A stretch of DNA of 64,000 nucleotides from Toxoplasma gondii ME49 (lineage: Eukaryota > Apicomplexa > Conoidasida > Eucoccidiorida > Sarcocystidae), in NCBI RefSeq assembly GCF_000006565.2, contig NC_031469.1, positions 2,252,583-2,316,582 on the forward strand, given 5' to 3'. A model generated the notes under the pieces. It had not been told where the DNA came from. It saw only the letters and a list, made by a program, of their open reading frames with translations, and searched no databases. How positions within the stretch are numbered: the first letter of the stretch is position 1; each line of letters opens with the position of its first letter. Made by a program: the position numbers and the translations under genes. This document shows positions 12,501 to 26,200 of this stretch, piece after piece.

Positions 12501-15500
12501 GTGGCGGAGCCCACGCTTCGGACGGGTGTATCAGACTGGTGGGCATGGACGAGAAGGCGACCCGGGCATCCTTTTTTGTCAACGCGTAGTTGCTTCGCGG
12601 TGTCGCTACTTCTGTTCAGCCGGCAGAGGTAAGAGGGGATGTGCGCGTTTTATTCGTGTTTCGCAGCTACCACGACCACCGCAGCATGCACAGGCGGCAG
12701 GTGTGGGGCTACACCCGCTGTTGTATTTTTTGCCCTGAATCAGAGACACTGTGTGTGCTCTAGGAACTAGGATGTTGTTCGCGGGTTGCAGGGATGCGAC
12801 TGCATTTGTTCCGGAATATGCGACATGCTGCATGTGGCGGCGCCCCACGCTTCGGGAGGGTATAACTGGCTGGTGGGGCTACAGGAACGGGTGAGGCCGA
12901 CTTCGTTGTGTTTCAGCGCCTAGTCCTTTCGCGGCGTTGTTGCGGTTGTACAGCCATCGCAGGTAAGGGAGGATGTCCGGTCTCTCTTGTGTTTCACCGT
13001 CTACGTCACACCATGCAGGTGGTAGAAGTGGTGGGTTCTACGAGCAGATATGTTTTTTGGAATGGATTAGAGACACTGTGTCTGCTCTAGGAACTAGGAT
13101 GTTGTTCGTGGGTTGCAGGGATACGGCTGCATTTGTTCCGGAATATGCGACATGCTGCATGTGGCGGCGCCCCACGTTTCGGGAGGGTATAACTGGCTGG
13201 TGGGGATACAGGAACGGGTGAGGCCGACTTCGTTGTGTTTCAGGGCCTAGTTCTTTCGCGGCGTTGTTGCGGTTGTACAGCCATCGCAGGTAAGGGAGGA
13301 TGTCCTGTCTCTTTTGTGTTTCACCGGCTACGTCACACCATGCAGGTGGTAGAAGTGGTGGGGTCTACGAGCAGGCGTGTTTTTTAGAGTGGATTAGAGA
13401 CACTGTGTCTGGTCTGGCAACTACGGCGTTCTTCGCGGGTTGAAGGGATGCGGCTGCATTTGTTCCGGAATATGCGACATGCTGCATGTGGCGGCGCCGC
13501 ACGTTTCGGGAGGGTATAACTGGCTGGTGGGAATACAGGAACGGGTGAGGTCCACTTCGTTGTGTTTCAGCGCCCTGTGCTTTCGCGGCGTTGTTGCGGT
13601 TGTCCAGCCACCGCAGGTAAGGGAGGATGTCCGGTCTCTTTTGTGTTTCACCGTCTACGTCACACCATGCAGGTGGTAGAAGTGGTGGGTTCTACGAGCA
13701 GATATTTTTTTTGGAATGGATTAGAGACACTGTGTGTGCTCTAGGAACTAGGATGTTGTTCGCGGGTTGCAGGGATGCGACTGCATTTGTTCCGGAATAT
13801 GCGACATGCTGCATGTGGCGGCGCCCCACGCTTCGGGAGGGTATAACAGGCTGGTGGGGCTACAGGAACGAGTGAGGCCGACTTCGTTGTGTTTCAACGC
13901 CTAGTCCTTTCGCGGCGTTGTTGCGGTTGTACAACCACCGCAGATAAGGGAGGATGTCCGGTCTCTTTTGTGTTTCACCGTCTACGTCACACCATGCAGG
14001 TGGTAGAAGTGGTGGGGTCTACGAGCAGGCGTGTTTTTTAGAGTGGATTAGAGACACTGTGTCTGGTCTGGCAACTACGGCGTTCTTCGCGGGTTGAAGG
14101 GATGCGGCTGCATTTGTTCCGGAATATGCGACATGCTGCATGTGGCGGCGCCGCACGTTTCGGGAGGGTATAACTGGCTGGTGGGAATACAGGAACGGGT
14201 GAGGTCCACTTCGTTGTGTTTCAGCGCCCTGTGCTTTCGCGGCGTTGTTGCGGTTGTCCAGCCACCGCAGGTAAGGGAGGATGTCCGGTCTCTTTTGTGT
14301 TTCACCGTCTACGTCACACCATGCAGGTGGTAGAAGTGGTGGGTTCTACGAGCAGATATTTTTTTTGGAATGGATTAGAGACACTGTGTCTGCTCTAGGA
14401 ACTAGGATGTTGTTCGTGGGTTGCAGGGATACGGCTGCATTTGTTCCGGAATATGCGACATGCTGCATGTGGCGGCGCCCCACGCTTCGGGAGGGTATAA
14501 CTGGCTGGTGGGGATACAGGAACGGGTGAGGCCGACTTCGTTGTGTTTCAGGGCCTAGTCCTTTCGCGGCGTTGTTGCGGTTGTACAGCCATCGCAGGTG
14601 AGGGAGGATGTCCTGTCTCTTTTGTGTTTCACCGGCTACGTCACACCATGCAGGTGGTAGAAGTGGTGGGTTCTACGAGCAGATATTTTTTTTGGAATGG
14701 ATTAGAGACACTGTGTTTGCTCTAGAAGCTAGGATGTTGTTCGCGGGTTGCAGGGATGCGACTGCATTTGTTCCGGAATATGCGACATGCTGAGTGTGGC
14801 GGCGCCCCACGCTTCGGGAGGGTATAACAGGCTGGTGGGCATGGACGAGAAGGCGACCCGGGCATCCTTTTTTGTCAACGCGTAGTTGCTTCGCGGTGTC
14901 GCTACTTCTGTTCAGCCGGCAGAGGTAAGAGGGGATGTGCGCGTTTTATTCGTGTTTCGCAGCTACCACGACCACCGCAGCATGCACAGGCGGCAGGTGT
15001 GGGGCTACACCCGCTGTTGTATTTTTTGCCCTGAATCAGAGACACTGTGTGTGCTCTAGGAACTAGGATGTTGTTCGCGGGTTGCAGGGATGCGACTGCA
15101 TTTGTTCCGGAATATGCGACATGCTGCATGTGGCGGCGCCCCACGCTTCGGGAGGGTATAACAGGCTGGTGGGGCTACAGGAACGAGTGAGGCCGACTTC
15201 GTTGTGTTTCAACGCCTAGTCCTTTCGCGGCGTTGTTGCGGTTGTACAACCACCGCAGATAAGGGAGGATGTCCGGTCTCTTTTGTGTTTCACCGTCTAC
15301 GTCACACCATGCAGGTGGTAGAAGTGGTGGGTTCTACGAGCAGACGTGTTTGGTAGAATGCATTACAGCCACTGTCTCTGGTCTGGCAACTACGGCGTTC
15401 TTCGCGGGATGCAGGGATGCGGCTGCATTTGTTCCGGACTATGCGACATGCTGCATGTGGCGGCGCCGCACGTTTCGGGAGGGTATAACTGGCTGGTGGG

Positions 15501-17200
15501 GATACAGGAACGGGTGAGGTCCACTTCGTTGTGTTTCAGCGCCCTGTGCTTTCGCAGCGTTGTTGCGGTTGTCCAGCCACCGCAGGTAAGGGAGGATGTC
15601 CGGTCTCTTTTGTGTTTCACCGTCTACGTCACACCATGCAGGTGGTAGACGTGGTGGGGTCTACGAGCAGACGTTTTTTTTAGAATGCATTACAGCCTCT
15701 GTCTCTGGTCTGACGACTACGGCCTTCTTCCCGGGATGCAGGGATGCGGCTGCATTTGTTCCGGAATATGCGACATGCTGCATGTGGCGGCGCCGCACGT
15801 TTCGGGAGGGTATAACTGGCTGGTGGGGCTACAGGAACGGGTGAGGCCGACTTCGTTGTGTTTCAGCGCCTAGTCCTTTCGCGGCGTTGTTGCGGTTGTA
15901 CAGCCATCGCAGGTAAGGGAGGATGTCCGGTCTCTCTTGTGTTTCACCGTCTACGTCACACCATGCAGATGGTAGAAGTGGTGGGTTCTACGAGCAGACG
16001 TGTTTGGTAGATTGCGTTACAGCCACTGTCTCTGGTCTGACAGCTACGGCGTTTTTTGCGGGATGCAGGGATGCGGCTGCATTTGTTCCGGACTATGCGA
16101 CATGCTGCATGTGGCGGCGCCGCACGTTGCGGGACGGTATTACAGGCTGGTGGGGCTACAGGAACGGGTGAGGCCGACTTCGTTGTGTTTCAACGCCTAG
16201 TCCTTTCGCGGCGTTGTTGCGGTTGTACAGCCATCGCAGGTAAGGGAGGATGTCCGGTCTCTTTTGTGTTTCACCGTCTACGTCACACCATGCAGGTGGT
16301 AGAAGTGGTGGGTTCTACGAGCAGATATTTTTTTTGGAATGGATTAGAGACACTGTGTCTGCTCTAGGAACTAGGATGTTGTTCGTGGGTTGCAGGGATA
16401 CGGCTGCATTTGTTCCGGAATATGCGACATGCTGCATGTGGCGGCGCCCCACGCTTCGGGAGGGTATAACAGGCTGGTGGGGCTACAGGAACGAGTGAGG
16501 CCGACTTCGTTGTGTTTCAACGCCTAGTCCTTTCGCGGCGTTGTTGCGGTTGTACAGCCATCGCAGGTGAGGGAGGATGTCCAGTCTCTCTTGTGTTTCA
16601 CCGTCTACGTAACACCATGCAGGTGGTAGATGTGCTGGGTTCTACCAGCAGACGTTTTTTTTAGAATGCATTACAGCCTCTGTCTCTGGTCTGGCATCTA
16701 CGGCCTTCTTCGCGGGTTGCAGGGATGCGGCTGCATTTGTTCCGGAATATGCGACATGCTGCATTTGGCGGCGTCCCACGCTTCGGGAGGGTATAACTGG
16801 CTGGTGGGGATACAGGAACGAGTGAGGCCGACTTCGTTGTGTTTCAACGCCTGGTCCTTTCGCGGCGTTGTTGCGGTTGTACAGCCATCGCAGGTAAGGG
16901 AGGATGTCCGGTCTCTCTTGTGTTTCACCGTCTACGTCACACCATGCAGATGGTAGAAGTGGTGGGTTCTACGAGCAGACGTGTTTTTTAGAATTCATTA
17001 CAGCCACTGTCTCTGGTCTGACAGCTACGGCGTTTTTTGCGGGATGCAGGGATGCGGCTGCATTTGTTCCGGACTATGCGACATGCTGCATGTGGCGGCG
17101 CCGCACGTTTCGGGAGGGTATAACAGACTGGTGGGGATACAGGAACGGGTGAAGGAACGGGTGAAGGAACGGGTGGGGCAGGCTTGGTTGACTTTCAACG
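12500..17200. repeat. Mixed zone of alternating type I and type II satellite monomers
   Basis: Type I monomers (landmarks at 12973, 13627, 14281, 14608, 15269, 15596, 15923, 16250 and 16904) are interrupted by single type II or hybrid units at about 12500-12760 and 14820-15050. The two type II insertions are the same sequence 2,296 bp apart, about seven monomers, so a seven-unit block was duplicated. A 654-bp dimer is repeated at 13421 and 14075. Near 17148-17182 a 12-bp motif, GGAACGGGTGAA, is tandemly repeated about three times inside one monomer. Transitions between types fall in shared blocks, consistent with recombination between monomers. Confidence 0.9.
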
Positions 17201-20200
17201 CCTAGTCCTTTTGCGGTGTCGCTGCTTCTGTTCAGCGGGCAGAGGTAAGAGGGGATGTGCGCGTCTTATTCGTGTTTCGCAGCTACCACGACCACCGCAG
17301 CATGCACAGGCGGCAGGTGGTGGTGCTACACCCGCTGTTGTATTTTTTGCCCTGAATCAGAGACACTGTGTGTGCTCTAGGAACTAGGATGTTGTTCGCG
17401 GGTTGCAGGGATGCGACTGCTTTTGTTCCGGAATATGCGGCATGCTGAATGTAGCGGAGCCCACGCTTCGGACGGGTGTATCAGACGTGTGGGCAAGGAC
17501 GAGCAGGCGACCCGGGCATCCTTTTTTGCCAACGTGTAGTTGCTTCGCGGTGTCGCTACTTCTGTTCAGCCGGCAGAGGTAAGAGGGGATGTGCGCGTTT
17601 TATTCGTGTTTCGCAGCTACCACGACCACCGCAGCATGCACAGGCGGCAGGTGTGGGGCTACACCCGCTGTTGTATTTCTTGCCCTGAATCAGAGACACT
17701 GCGTGTGCTCTAGGAACTAGGAAGTTGTTCGCATGTTGCAGGGATGCGGCTGCATTTGTTCCGGAATTCGCGAGATGCTGAGTGTGGCGGAGCCCACGCT
17801 TCGGACGGGTATACCAGACTGGTGGGCATGGACGAGCAGGCGACCCGGGCATCCTTTTTTGTCAACGCGTAGTTGCTTCGCGGTGTCGCTACTTCTGTTC
17901 AGCCGGCAGAGGTAAGAGGGGATGTGCGCGTTTTATTCGTGTTTCGCAGCTACCACGACCACCGCAGCATGCAGAGGCGGCAGGTGTGGGGCTACACCCG
18001 CTGTTGTATTTCTTGCCCTGAATCAGAGACACTGTGTCTGCTCTAGGAACTAGGAAGTTGTTCGCGAGTTGCAGGGATCCGACTGCCTTTGTTCCGGAAT
18101 TCGTGACATGTTGCATGAGGCGGCACCCCACTCTTTGGGAGAGTATAACGGACTGGCGTGGATACAGGAACGGGTGAAGGAACGGGTGAGGCAGGAATTG
18201 TTGACTTTCATCGCCTAGCCCTTTCGCGGTGTCGCTGCTTCTGTTCAGCGGGCAGAGGTAAGAGGGGATGTGCGCGTTTTATTCGTGTCTCACTGCGACC
18301 ACGACCACCGCAGCATGCAGAGGCGGCAGATGGTGGTGCTACACCCGCTGTTGTATTTTTTGCCCTGAATCAGAGACACTGTGTGTGCTCTAGGAACTAG
18401 GATGTTGTTCGCGGGTTGCAGGGATGCGACTGCATTTGTTCCGGACTATGCGACATGCTGCATGTGGCGGCGCCGCCCGTTTCGGGAGGGTATAACTGGC
18501 TGTTGGGGCTACAGGAACGAGTAAGGCCGACTTCGTTGTGTTTCAACGCCTACTCCTTTCGCGGCGTTGTTGCGGTTGTACAGCCATCGCAGGTAAGGGA
18601 GGATGTCCGGTCTCTTTTGTGTTTCACCGTCTACGTCACACCATGCAGGTGGTAGAAGTGGTGGGTTCTACGAGCAGATATTTTTTTTGGAATGGGTTAG
18701 AGACACTATGTCTGCTCTAGGAACTAGGATGTTGTTCGCGGGTTGCAGGGATGCGACTGCATTTGTTCCGGAATATGCGGCATGCTGAGTGTGGCGGAGC
18801 CCACGCTTCGGACGGGTGTATCAGACGTGTGGGCATGGACGAGCAGGCGACCCGGGCATCCTTTTTTGTCAACGCGTAGTTGCTTCGCGGTGTCGCTACT
18901 TCTGTTCAGCCGGCAGAGGTAAGAGGGGATGTGCGCGTTTTATTCGTGTTTCGCAGCTACCACGACCACCGCAACAGGCACAGGCGGCAGGTGGTGGTGC
19001 TACACCCGCTGTTGTATTTCTTGCCCTGAATCAGAGACACTGTGTCTGCTCTAGGAACTAGGAAGTTGTTCGCGAGTTGCAGGGATGCGACTGCTTTTGT
19101 TCCGGAATATGCGGCATGCTGAATGTAGCGGAGCCCACGCTTCGGACGGGTGTATCAGACGTGTGGGCAGGGACGAGCAGGCGACCCGGGCATCCTTTTT
19201 TGTCAACGCGTTGTTGTTCCGCGGTGTTGCTGCAACTGCGCAGCCGGCGGAGGTAAGGGGGGGTGTGCGCGTTTTGTTCGTGTTTCACCGCGACCACGAC
19301 CACCGCAGCATGCACAGGCGGGAGGTGTGGGGCTACACCCGTTGTTCTGTTTTTTGCCCTGAATCAGAGACACTGTGTCTGCTCTAGGAACTAGGATGTT
19401 GTTCGCGGGTTGCAGGGATGCGACTGCTTTTGTTCCGGAATATGCGGCATGCTGAATGTAGCGGAGCCCACGCTTCGGACGGGTGTATCAGACGTGTGGG
19501 CAAGGACGAGCAGGCGACCCGGGCATCCTTTTTTGCCAACGTGTAGTTGCTTCGTGGTGGTGCTGCAACTGCCCAGACGCCGGAGGAGGTAAGAGGGGAT
19601 GTGCGCGTTTTGTTCGTGTTTCACCGCGACCACGACCACCGCAGCATGCACAGGCGGCAGGTGTGGGGCTACACCTGTTGTTCTGTTTTTTGCCCTGAAT
19701 CAGAGACACTGTGTGTGCTCTAGGAACTAGGATGTTGTTCGCGGGTTGCAGGGATGCGACTGCATTTGTTCCGGAATATGGGACATGCTGAATGTAGCGC
19801 AGCCCACGCTTCGGACGGGTGTATCAGACGTGTGGGCAAGGACGAGCAGGCGACCCGGGCATCCTTTTTTGTCAACGCGTAGTTGCTTCGCGGTGTCGCT
19901 ACTTCTGTTCAGCGGGCAGAGGTAAGAGGGGATGTGCGCGTTTTGTTCGTGTTTCACTGCGACCACGACCACGACCACCGCAGCATGCAGAGGCGGCAGG
20001 TGTGAGGCTACACCCGCTGTTGTATTTCTTGCCCTGAATCAGAGACACTGCGTGTGCTCTAGGAACAGGGATATTGTTTGCCGGTTGCAGGGATGCGACT
20101 GCATTTGTTCCGGAATATGCGAGATGCTGAGTGTGGCGGAGCCCACGCCTCGGACGGGTGTATCAGACTGGTGGGCATGGACGCGCAGGCGCCCCGGGCA

Positions 20201-23200
20201 TCCTTTTTTGTCAACGCGTAGTTGTTTCGTGGTGGTGCTGCAACTGCCCAGACGCCGGAGGAGGTAAGAGGGGATGTGCGCGTTTTGTTCGTGTTTCACC
20301 GCGACCACGACCACCGCAGCATGCACAGGCGGCAGGTGTGGGGCTACACCTGTTGTTCTGTTTTTTGCCCTGAATCAGAGACACTGTGTGTGCTCTAGGA
20401 ACTAGGATGTTGTTCGCGGGTTGCAGGGATGCGACTGCATTTGTTCCGGAATATGGGACATGCTGAATGTAGCGCAGCCCACGCTTCGGACGGGTGTATC
20501 AGACGTGTGGGCAGGGACGAGCAGGCGACCCGGGCATCCTTTTTTGTCAACGCGTTGTTGTTCCGCGGTGTTGCTGCGACTGCGCAGCCGGCGGAGGTAA
20601 GGGGGGGTGTGCGCGTTTTGTTCGTGTTTCACCGCGACCACGACCACCGCAGCATGCACAGGCGGGAGGTGTGGGGCTACACCCGCTGTTGTGTTTTTTG
20701 CCCTGAATCAGAGACACTGTGTCTGCTCTAGGAACTAGGATGTTGTTCGCGGGTTGCAGGGATGCGACTGCTTTTGTTCCGGAATATGCGGCATGCTGAA
20801 TGTAGCGGAGCCCACGCTTCGGACGGGTGTATCAGACGTGTGGGCAAGGACGAGCAGGCGACCCGGGCATCCTTTTTTGTCAACGTGTAGTTGCTTCGCG
20901 GTGTCGCTACTTCTGTTCAGCGGGCAGAGGTAAGAGGGGATGTGCGAGTTTTATTCGTGTTTCGCAGCTACCACGACCACCGCAGCATGCACAGGCGGCA
21001 GGTGGTGGGGCTACACCCGCTGTTGTTTTTTTTGCCCTGAATCAGAGACACTGTGTGTGCTCTAGGAACTGGGATGTTGTTCGCGGGTTGCAGGGATGCG
21101 GCTGCATTTGTCCCGGAATATGCGACATGCTGAGTGTGGCGGAGCCCGCGCTTGGGACGGGTATACCAGACTGGTGGGGATACAGAAACGGGTGAGGGAG
21201 GCGTCATTGTGCTTCATCGCGTAGTCGTTTCTTGGTGTCGCTGCTTCTGTTCAGCAGGCAGATGTGAGAGAGGGTGTGCGCGTTTTATTCGTGTTTCACC
21301 GCGACCACGACCACCGCAGCATGCACAGGCGGCAGGTGTGGGGCTACACACGCTGTTGTGTTTGTTGCCCTGAATCAGAGACACTGTGTGTGCTCTAGGA
21401 ACTGGGATATTGTTTGCCGGTTGCAGGGATGCGACTGCATTTGTTCCGGAATATGCGAGATGCTGAGTGTGGCGGAGCCCACGCTTCGGACGGGTGTATC
21501 AGACTGGTGGGCATGGACGCGCAGGCGCCCCGGGCATCCTTTTTCGTCAACGCGTTGTTGTTCCGCGGTGTTGCTGCAACTGCCCAGACGCCGGAGGAGG
21601 TAAGAGGGGATGTGCGCGTTTTGTTCGTGTTTCACCGCGACCACGACCACCGCAGCATGCACAGGTGGCAGGTGTGGGGCTACACCTGTTGTTCTGTTTT
21701 TTGCCCTGAATCAGAGACACTCTGTGTGCTCTAGGAACTAGGATGTTGTTCTCGGGTTGCAGGGATGCGACAGCATTTGTTCCGGAATTCGCGAGATGCT
21801 GAATGTAGCGGAGCCCACGCTTCGGACGGGTGCATCAGACGTGTGGGCAAGGACGAGCAGGCGACCCGGGCATCCTTTTTTGTCAACGTGTAGTTGCTTC
21901 GCGGTGTCGCTACTGCTGTTCAGCGGGCAGAGGTAAGAGGGGATGTGCGCGTTTTATTCGTGTTTCGCAGCTACCACGGCCACCGCAGCATGCACAGGCG
22001 GCAGGTAGTGGGGCTACACCCGCTGTTGTGTTATTTGCCCTGGATCAGAGACACTGCGTGTGCTCTAGGAACTGGGATCTTGTTCGCGGGTTGCAGGAAC
22101 GCGACTGTATTTGTTCCGGAATATGCGGCATGCAGAGTGTGGCGGAGCCCACGCTTCGGACGGGTGTAACAGACGTGTGGGCAAGGACGAGCAGGCGACC
22201 CGGGCATCCTTTTTCGTCAACGCGTTGTTGTTCCGCGGTGTTGCTGCAACTGCGCAGCCGGCGGAGGTAAGGGGGGGTGTGCGCGTTTTGTTCGTGTTTC
22301 ACCGCGACCACGACCACCGCAGCATGCACAGGCGGCAGGTGTGGGGCTACACACGCTGTTGTGTTTTTTGCCCTGAATCAGAGACATTGTGTGTGCTCTA
22401 GGAACTGGGATCTTGTTCGCCGGTTGCAGGGATCCGACTGCATTTGTTCCGGAATATGCGACATGCTGCATGTGGCGGCGCCCCACGCTTGGGACGGGTA
22501 TACCGGACTGGTGGGGATACAGAAACGGGTGAGGGAGGCGTCATTGTGCTTCGTCGCCTAGTCGTTTCTTGGTGTCGCTGCTTCTGTTCAGCAGGAAGAG
22601 GTAAGAGAGGGTGTGCGCGTTTTATTCGTGTTTCACCGCGACCGCGACCACCGCAGCATGCAGAGGCGGCAGGTGGTGGGGCTACACCCGCTGTTGTTTT
22701 ATTTGCCCTGAATCAGAGACACTGCGTGTGCTCTAGGAACTAGGATGTTGTTCTCGGGTTGCAGGGATCCGACTGCATTTGTTCCGGAATATGCGGCATG
22801 CTGAGTGTGGCGGAGCCCACGCTTCAGGAGGGTATAACAGACTGGTGGGGATACCGGAACGGGTGAACAAACGGGTGAGGCAGGCTTCATTGTGCTTCAT
22901 CCCCCAGTCCTCTGGCGGTGCCGCTGCTCCTGTTCAGCGGGCAGAGGTAAGAGGGGATGTGCGCGTTTTATTCATGTTTCACTGCGACCACGACCACCGC
23001 AGCATGCAGAGGCGGCAGGTGGTGGGGCTACACCCGCTGTTGTGTTTTTTCCCTGAATCGGAGAAACTGTGTGTGCTCTAGGAACTGGGATCTTGTTCGC
23101 CGGTTGCAGGGATCCGACTGCATTTGTTCCGGAATATGCGACATGCTGAGTGTGGCGGAACCCACGCTTGGGACAAGTGTAACAGGCTGGTGGGGATACA

Positions 23201-26200
23201 GAAACGGGTGAGGGAGGCGTCATTGTGCTTCATCGCCTAGTCGTTTCTTGGCGTCGTTGCTCCTGTTCAGCAGGCAGATGTACGAGAGGGTGTGCGCGTT
23301 TTATTCGTGTTTCACCGCGACCACGACCACCGCAGCATGCAGAGGCGGCAGGTGTGGGGCTACACCCGCTGTTGTGTTTTTTGCCTTGAATCAGAGACAC
23401 TGTGTGTGCTCTAGGAACTGGGATCTTGTTCGCCGGTTGCAGGGATCCGACTGCATTTGTTCCGGAATTCGCGAGATGCTGAGTGTGGCGGAACCCCACG
23501 CTTGGGACAAGTGTAACTGGCTGGTGGGGATACAGGAGCGGGTGGGGCAGGCTTCATTGTGCTTCGTCGCCTAGTCGTTTCTTGATGTGGCTGCTTCTGT
23601 TCAGCAGGAAGAGGTAAGAGAGGGTGTGCGCGTTTTATTCGTGTTTCACCGCGACCACGACCACCGCAGCATGCAGAGGCGGCAGGTGGTGGGGCTACAC
23701 CCGCTGTTGTGTTATTTGCCCTGGATCAGAGACACTGCGTGTGCTCTAGGAACTAGGATGTTGTTCTCGGGTTGCAGGGATCCGACTGCATTTGTTCCGG
23801 AATATGCGGCATGCTGAGTGTGGCGGAGCCCACGCTTCAGGAGGGTATAACAGACTGGTGGGGATACCGGAACGGGTGAACAAACGGGTGAGGCAGGCTT
23901 CATTGTGCTTCATCCCCCAGTCCTCTGGCGGTGCCGCTGCTCCTGTTCAGCGGGCAGAGGTAAGAGGGGATGTGCGCGTTTTATTCATGTTTCACTGCGA
24001 CCACGACCACCGCAGCATGCAGAGGCGGCAGGTGGTGGGGCTACACCCGCTGTTGTGTTTTTTCCCTGAATCGGAGAAACTGTGTCTGCTCTAGGAACTG
24101 GGATATTGTTCGCGGGTTGCAGGGATGCGACTGCATTTGTTCCGGAATATGCGGCATGCTGAGTGTGGCGGCGCCCGGGCTTCGGACGGGTGTAACAGAC
24201 TGGTGGGGATACAGAAACGGGTGAGGGAGGCGTCATTGTGCTTCATCGCGTAGTCGTTTCTTGGTGTCGCTGCTTCTGTTCAGCAGGAAGATGTAAGAGA
24301 GGGTGTGCGCGTTTTATTCGTGTTTCACCGCGACCGCGACCACCGCAGCATGCACAGGCGGCAGGTGTGGGGCTACACACGCTGTTGTGTTTGTTGCCCT
24401 GAATCAGAGACACTGTGTCTGCTCTAGGAACTGGGATATTGTTCGCGGGTTGCAGGGATGCGACTGCATTTGTTCCGGAATACGCGAGATGCTGAGTGTG
24501 GCGGAGCCCGCGCTTCGGACGGGTGTAACAGACTGGTGGGCAGGGACGAGCGGGCGACCCGGGCATCCTTTTTCGTCAACGCGTAGTTGTTTCGCGGTGT
24601 TGCTGCAACTGCGCAGACGCCGGAGGAGGTAAGAGGGGATGTGCGCGTTTTGTTCGTGTTTCGCCGCGACCACGACCACCGCAGCATGCACAGGCGGCAG
24701 GTGGTGGGGCTACACCCGGTGTTGTGTTTTTTGCCCTGAATCACAGACACTGTGTCTGCTCTAGGAACTAGGATGTTGTTCGCGGGTTGCAGGGATGCGA
24801 GTGCATTTGTTCCGGAATATGGGACATGCTGAGTGTGGCGGAGCCCGCGCTTCGGACGGGTGTAACAGACTGGTGGGGATACAGAAACGGGTGAGGGAGG
24901 CGTCATTGTGCTTCATCGCCTAGTCGTTTCTTGGCGTCGTTGCTCCTGTTCAGCAGGCAGATGTACGAGAGGGTGTGCGCGTTTTATTCGTGTTTCACCG
25001 CGACCACGACCACCGCAGCATGCAGAGGCGGCAGGTGGTGGGGCTACACACGCTGTTGTGTTTGTTGCCCTGAATCAGAGACACTGTCTGTGCTCTAGGA
25101 ACAGGGATATTGTTCGCGGGTTGCAGGGATGCGGCTGCATTTGTTCCGGAATATGCGACATGCTGCATTTGGCGGCGCCCCTCGCTTCGGGAGGGTATTA
25201 CAGGCTGGTGGGGCTACAGGAACGGGTGAGGCCGACTTCGTTGTGTTTCAACGCCTACTCCTTTCGCGGCGTCGTTGCGGGTGTACAGCCATCGCAGGTA
25301 AGGGAGGATGTCCGGTCTCTTTTGTGTTTCACCGTCTACGTCACACCATGCAGGTGGTAGAAGTGGTGGGTTCTACGAGCAGATATTTTTTTTGGAATGG
25401 ATTAGAGACACTGTGTCTGCTCTAGGAACTAGGCTGTTGTTCGCGGGTTGCAGGGATGCGACTGCATTTGTTCCGGAATTCGCGAGATGCTGAGTGTGGC
25501 GGAGCCCACGCTTCGGACGGGTGTATCAGACGTGTGGGCAAGGACGAGCAGGCGACCCGGGCATCCTTTCTTGTCAACGTGTAGTTGCTTCGCGGTGTCG
25601 CTACTTCTGTTCAGCGGGCAGAGGTAAGAGGGGATGTGCGCGTTTTATTCGTGTTTCGCAGCTACCACGACCACCGCAGCATGCACAGGCGGCAGGTAGT
25701 GGGGCTACACCCGCTGTTGTGTTATTTGCCCTGGATCAGAGACACTGCGTGTGCTCTAGGAACTGGGATCTTGTTCGCGGGTTGCAGGGATGCGACTGTA
25801 TTTGTTCCGGAATATGCGGCATGCAGAGTGTGGCGGAGCCCACGCTTCGGACGGGTGTAACAGACTGGTGGGCAAGGACGAGCAGGCGACCCGGGCATCC
25901 TTTTTCGTCAACGCGTAGTTGTTTCGCGGTGGTGCTGCAACTGCCCAGACGCCGGAGGAGGTAAGAGGGGATGTGCGCGTTTTGTTCGTGTTTCACCGCG
26001 ACCACGACCACCGCAGCATGCAGAGGTGGCAGGTGTGGGGCTACACTCGCTGTTGTATTTTTGCCCTGAATCAGAGACACTGTGTGTGCTCTAGGAACTA
26101 GGATGTTGTTCGCGGGTTGCAGGGATCCGACTGCATTTGTCCCGGAATATGCGACATGCTGAGTGTGGCGGAGCCCGCGCCTCGGACGGGTGTAACAGAC

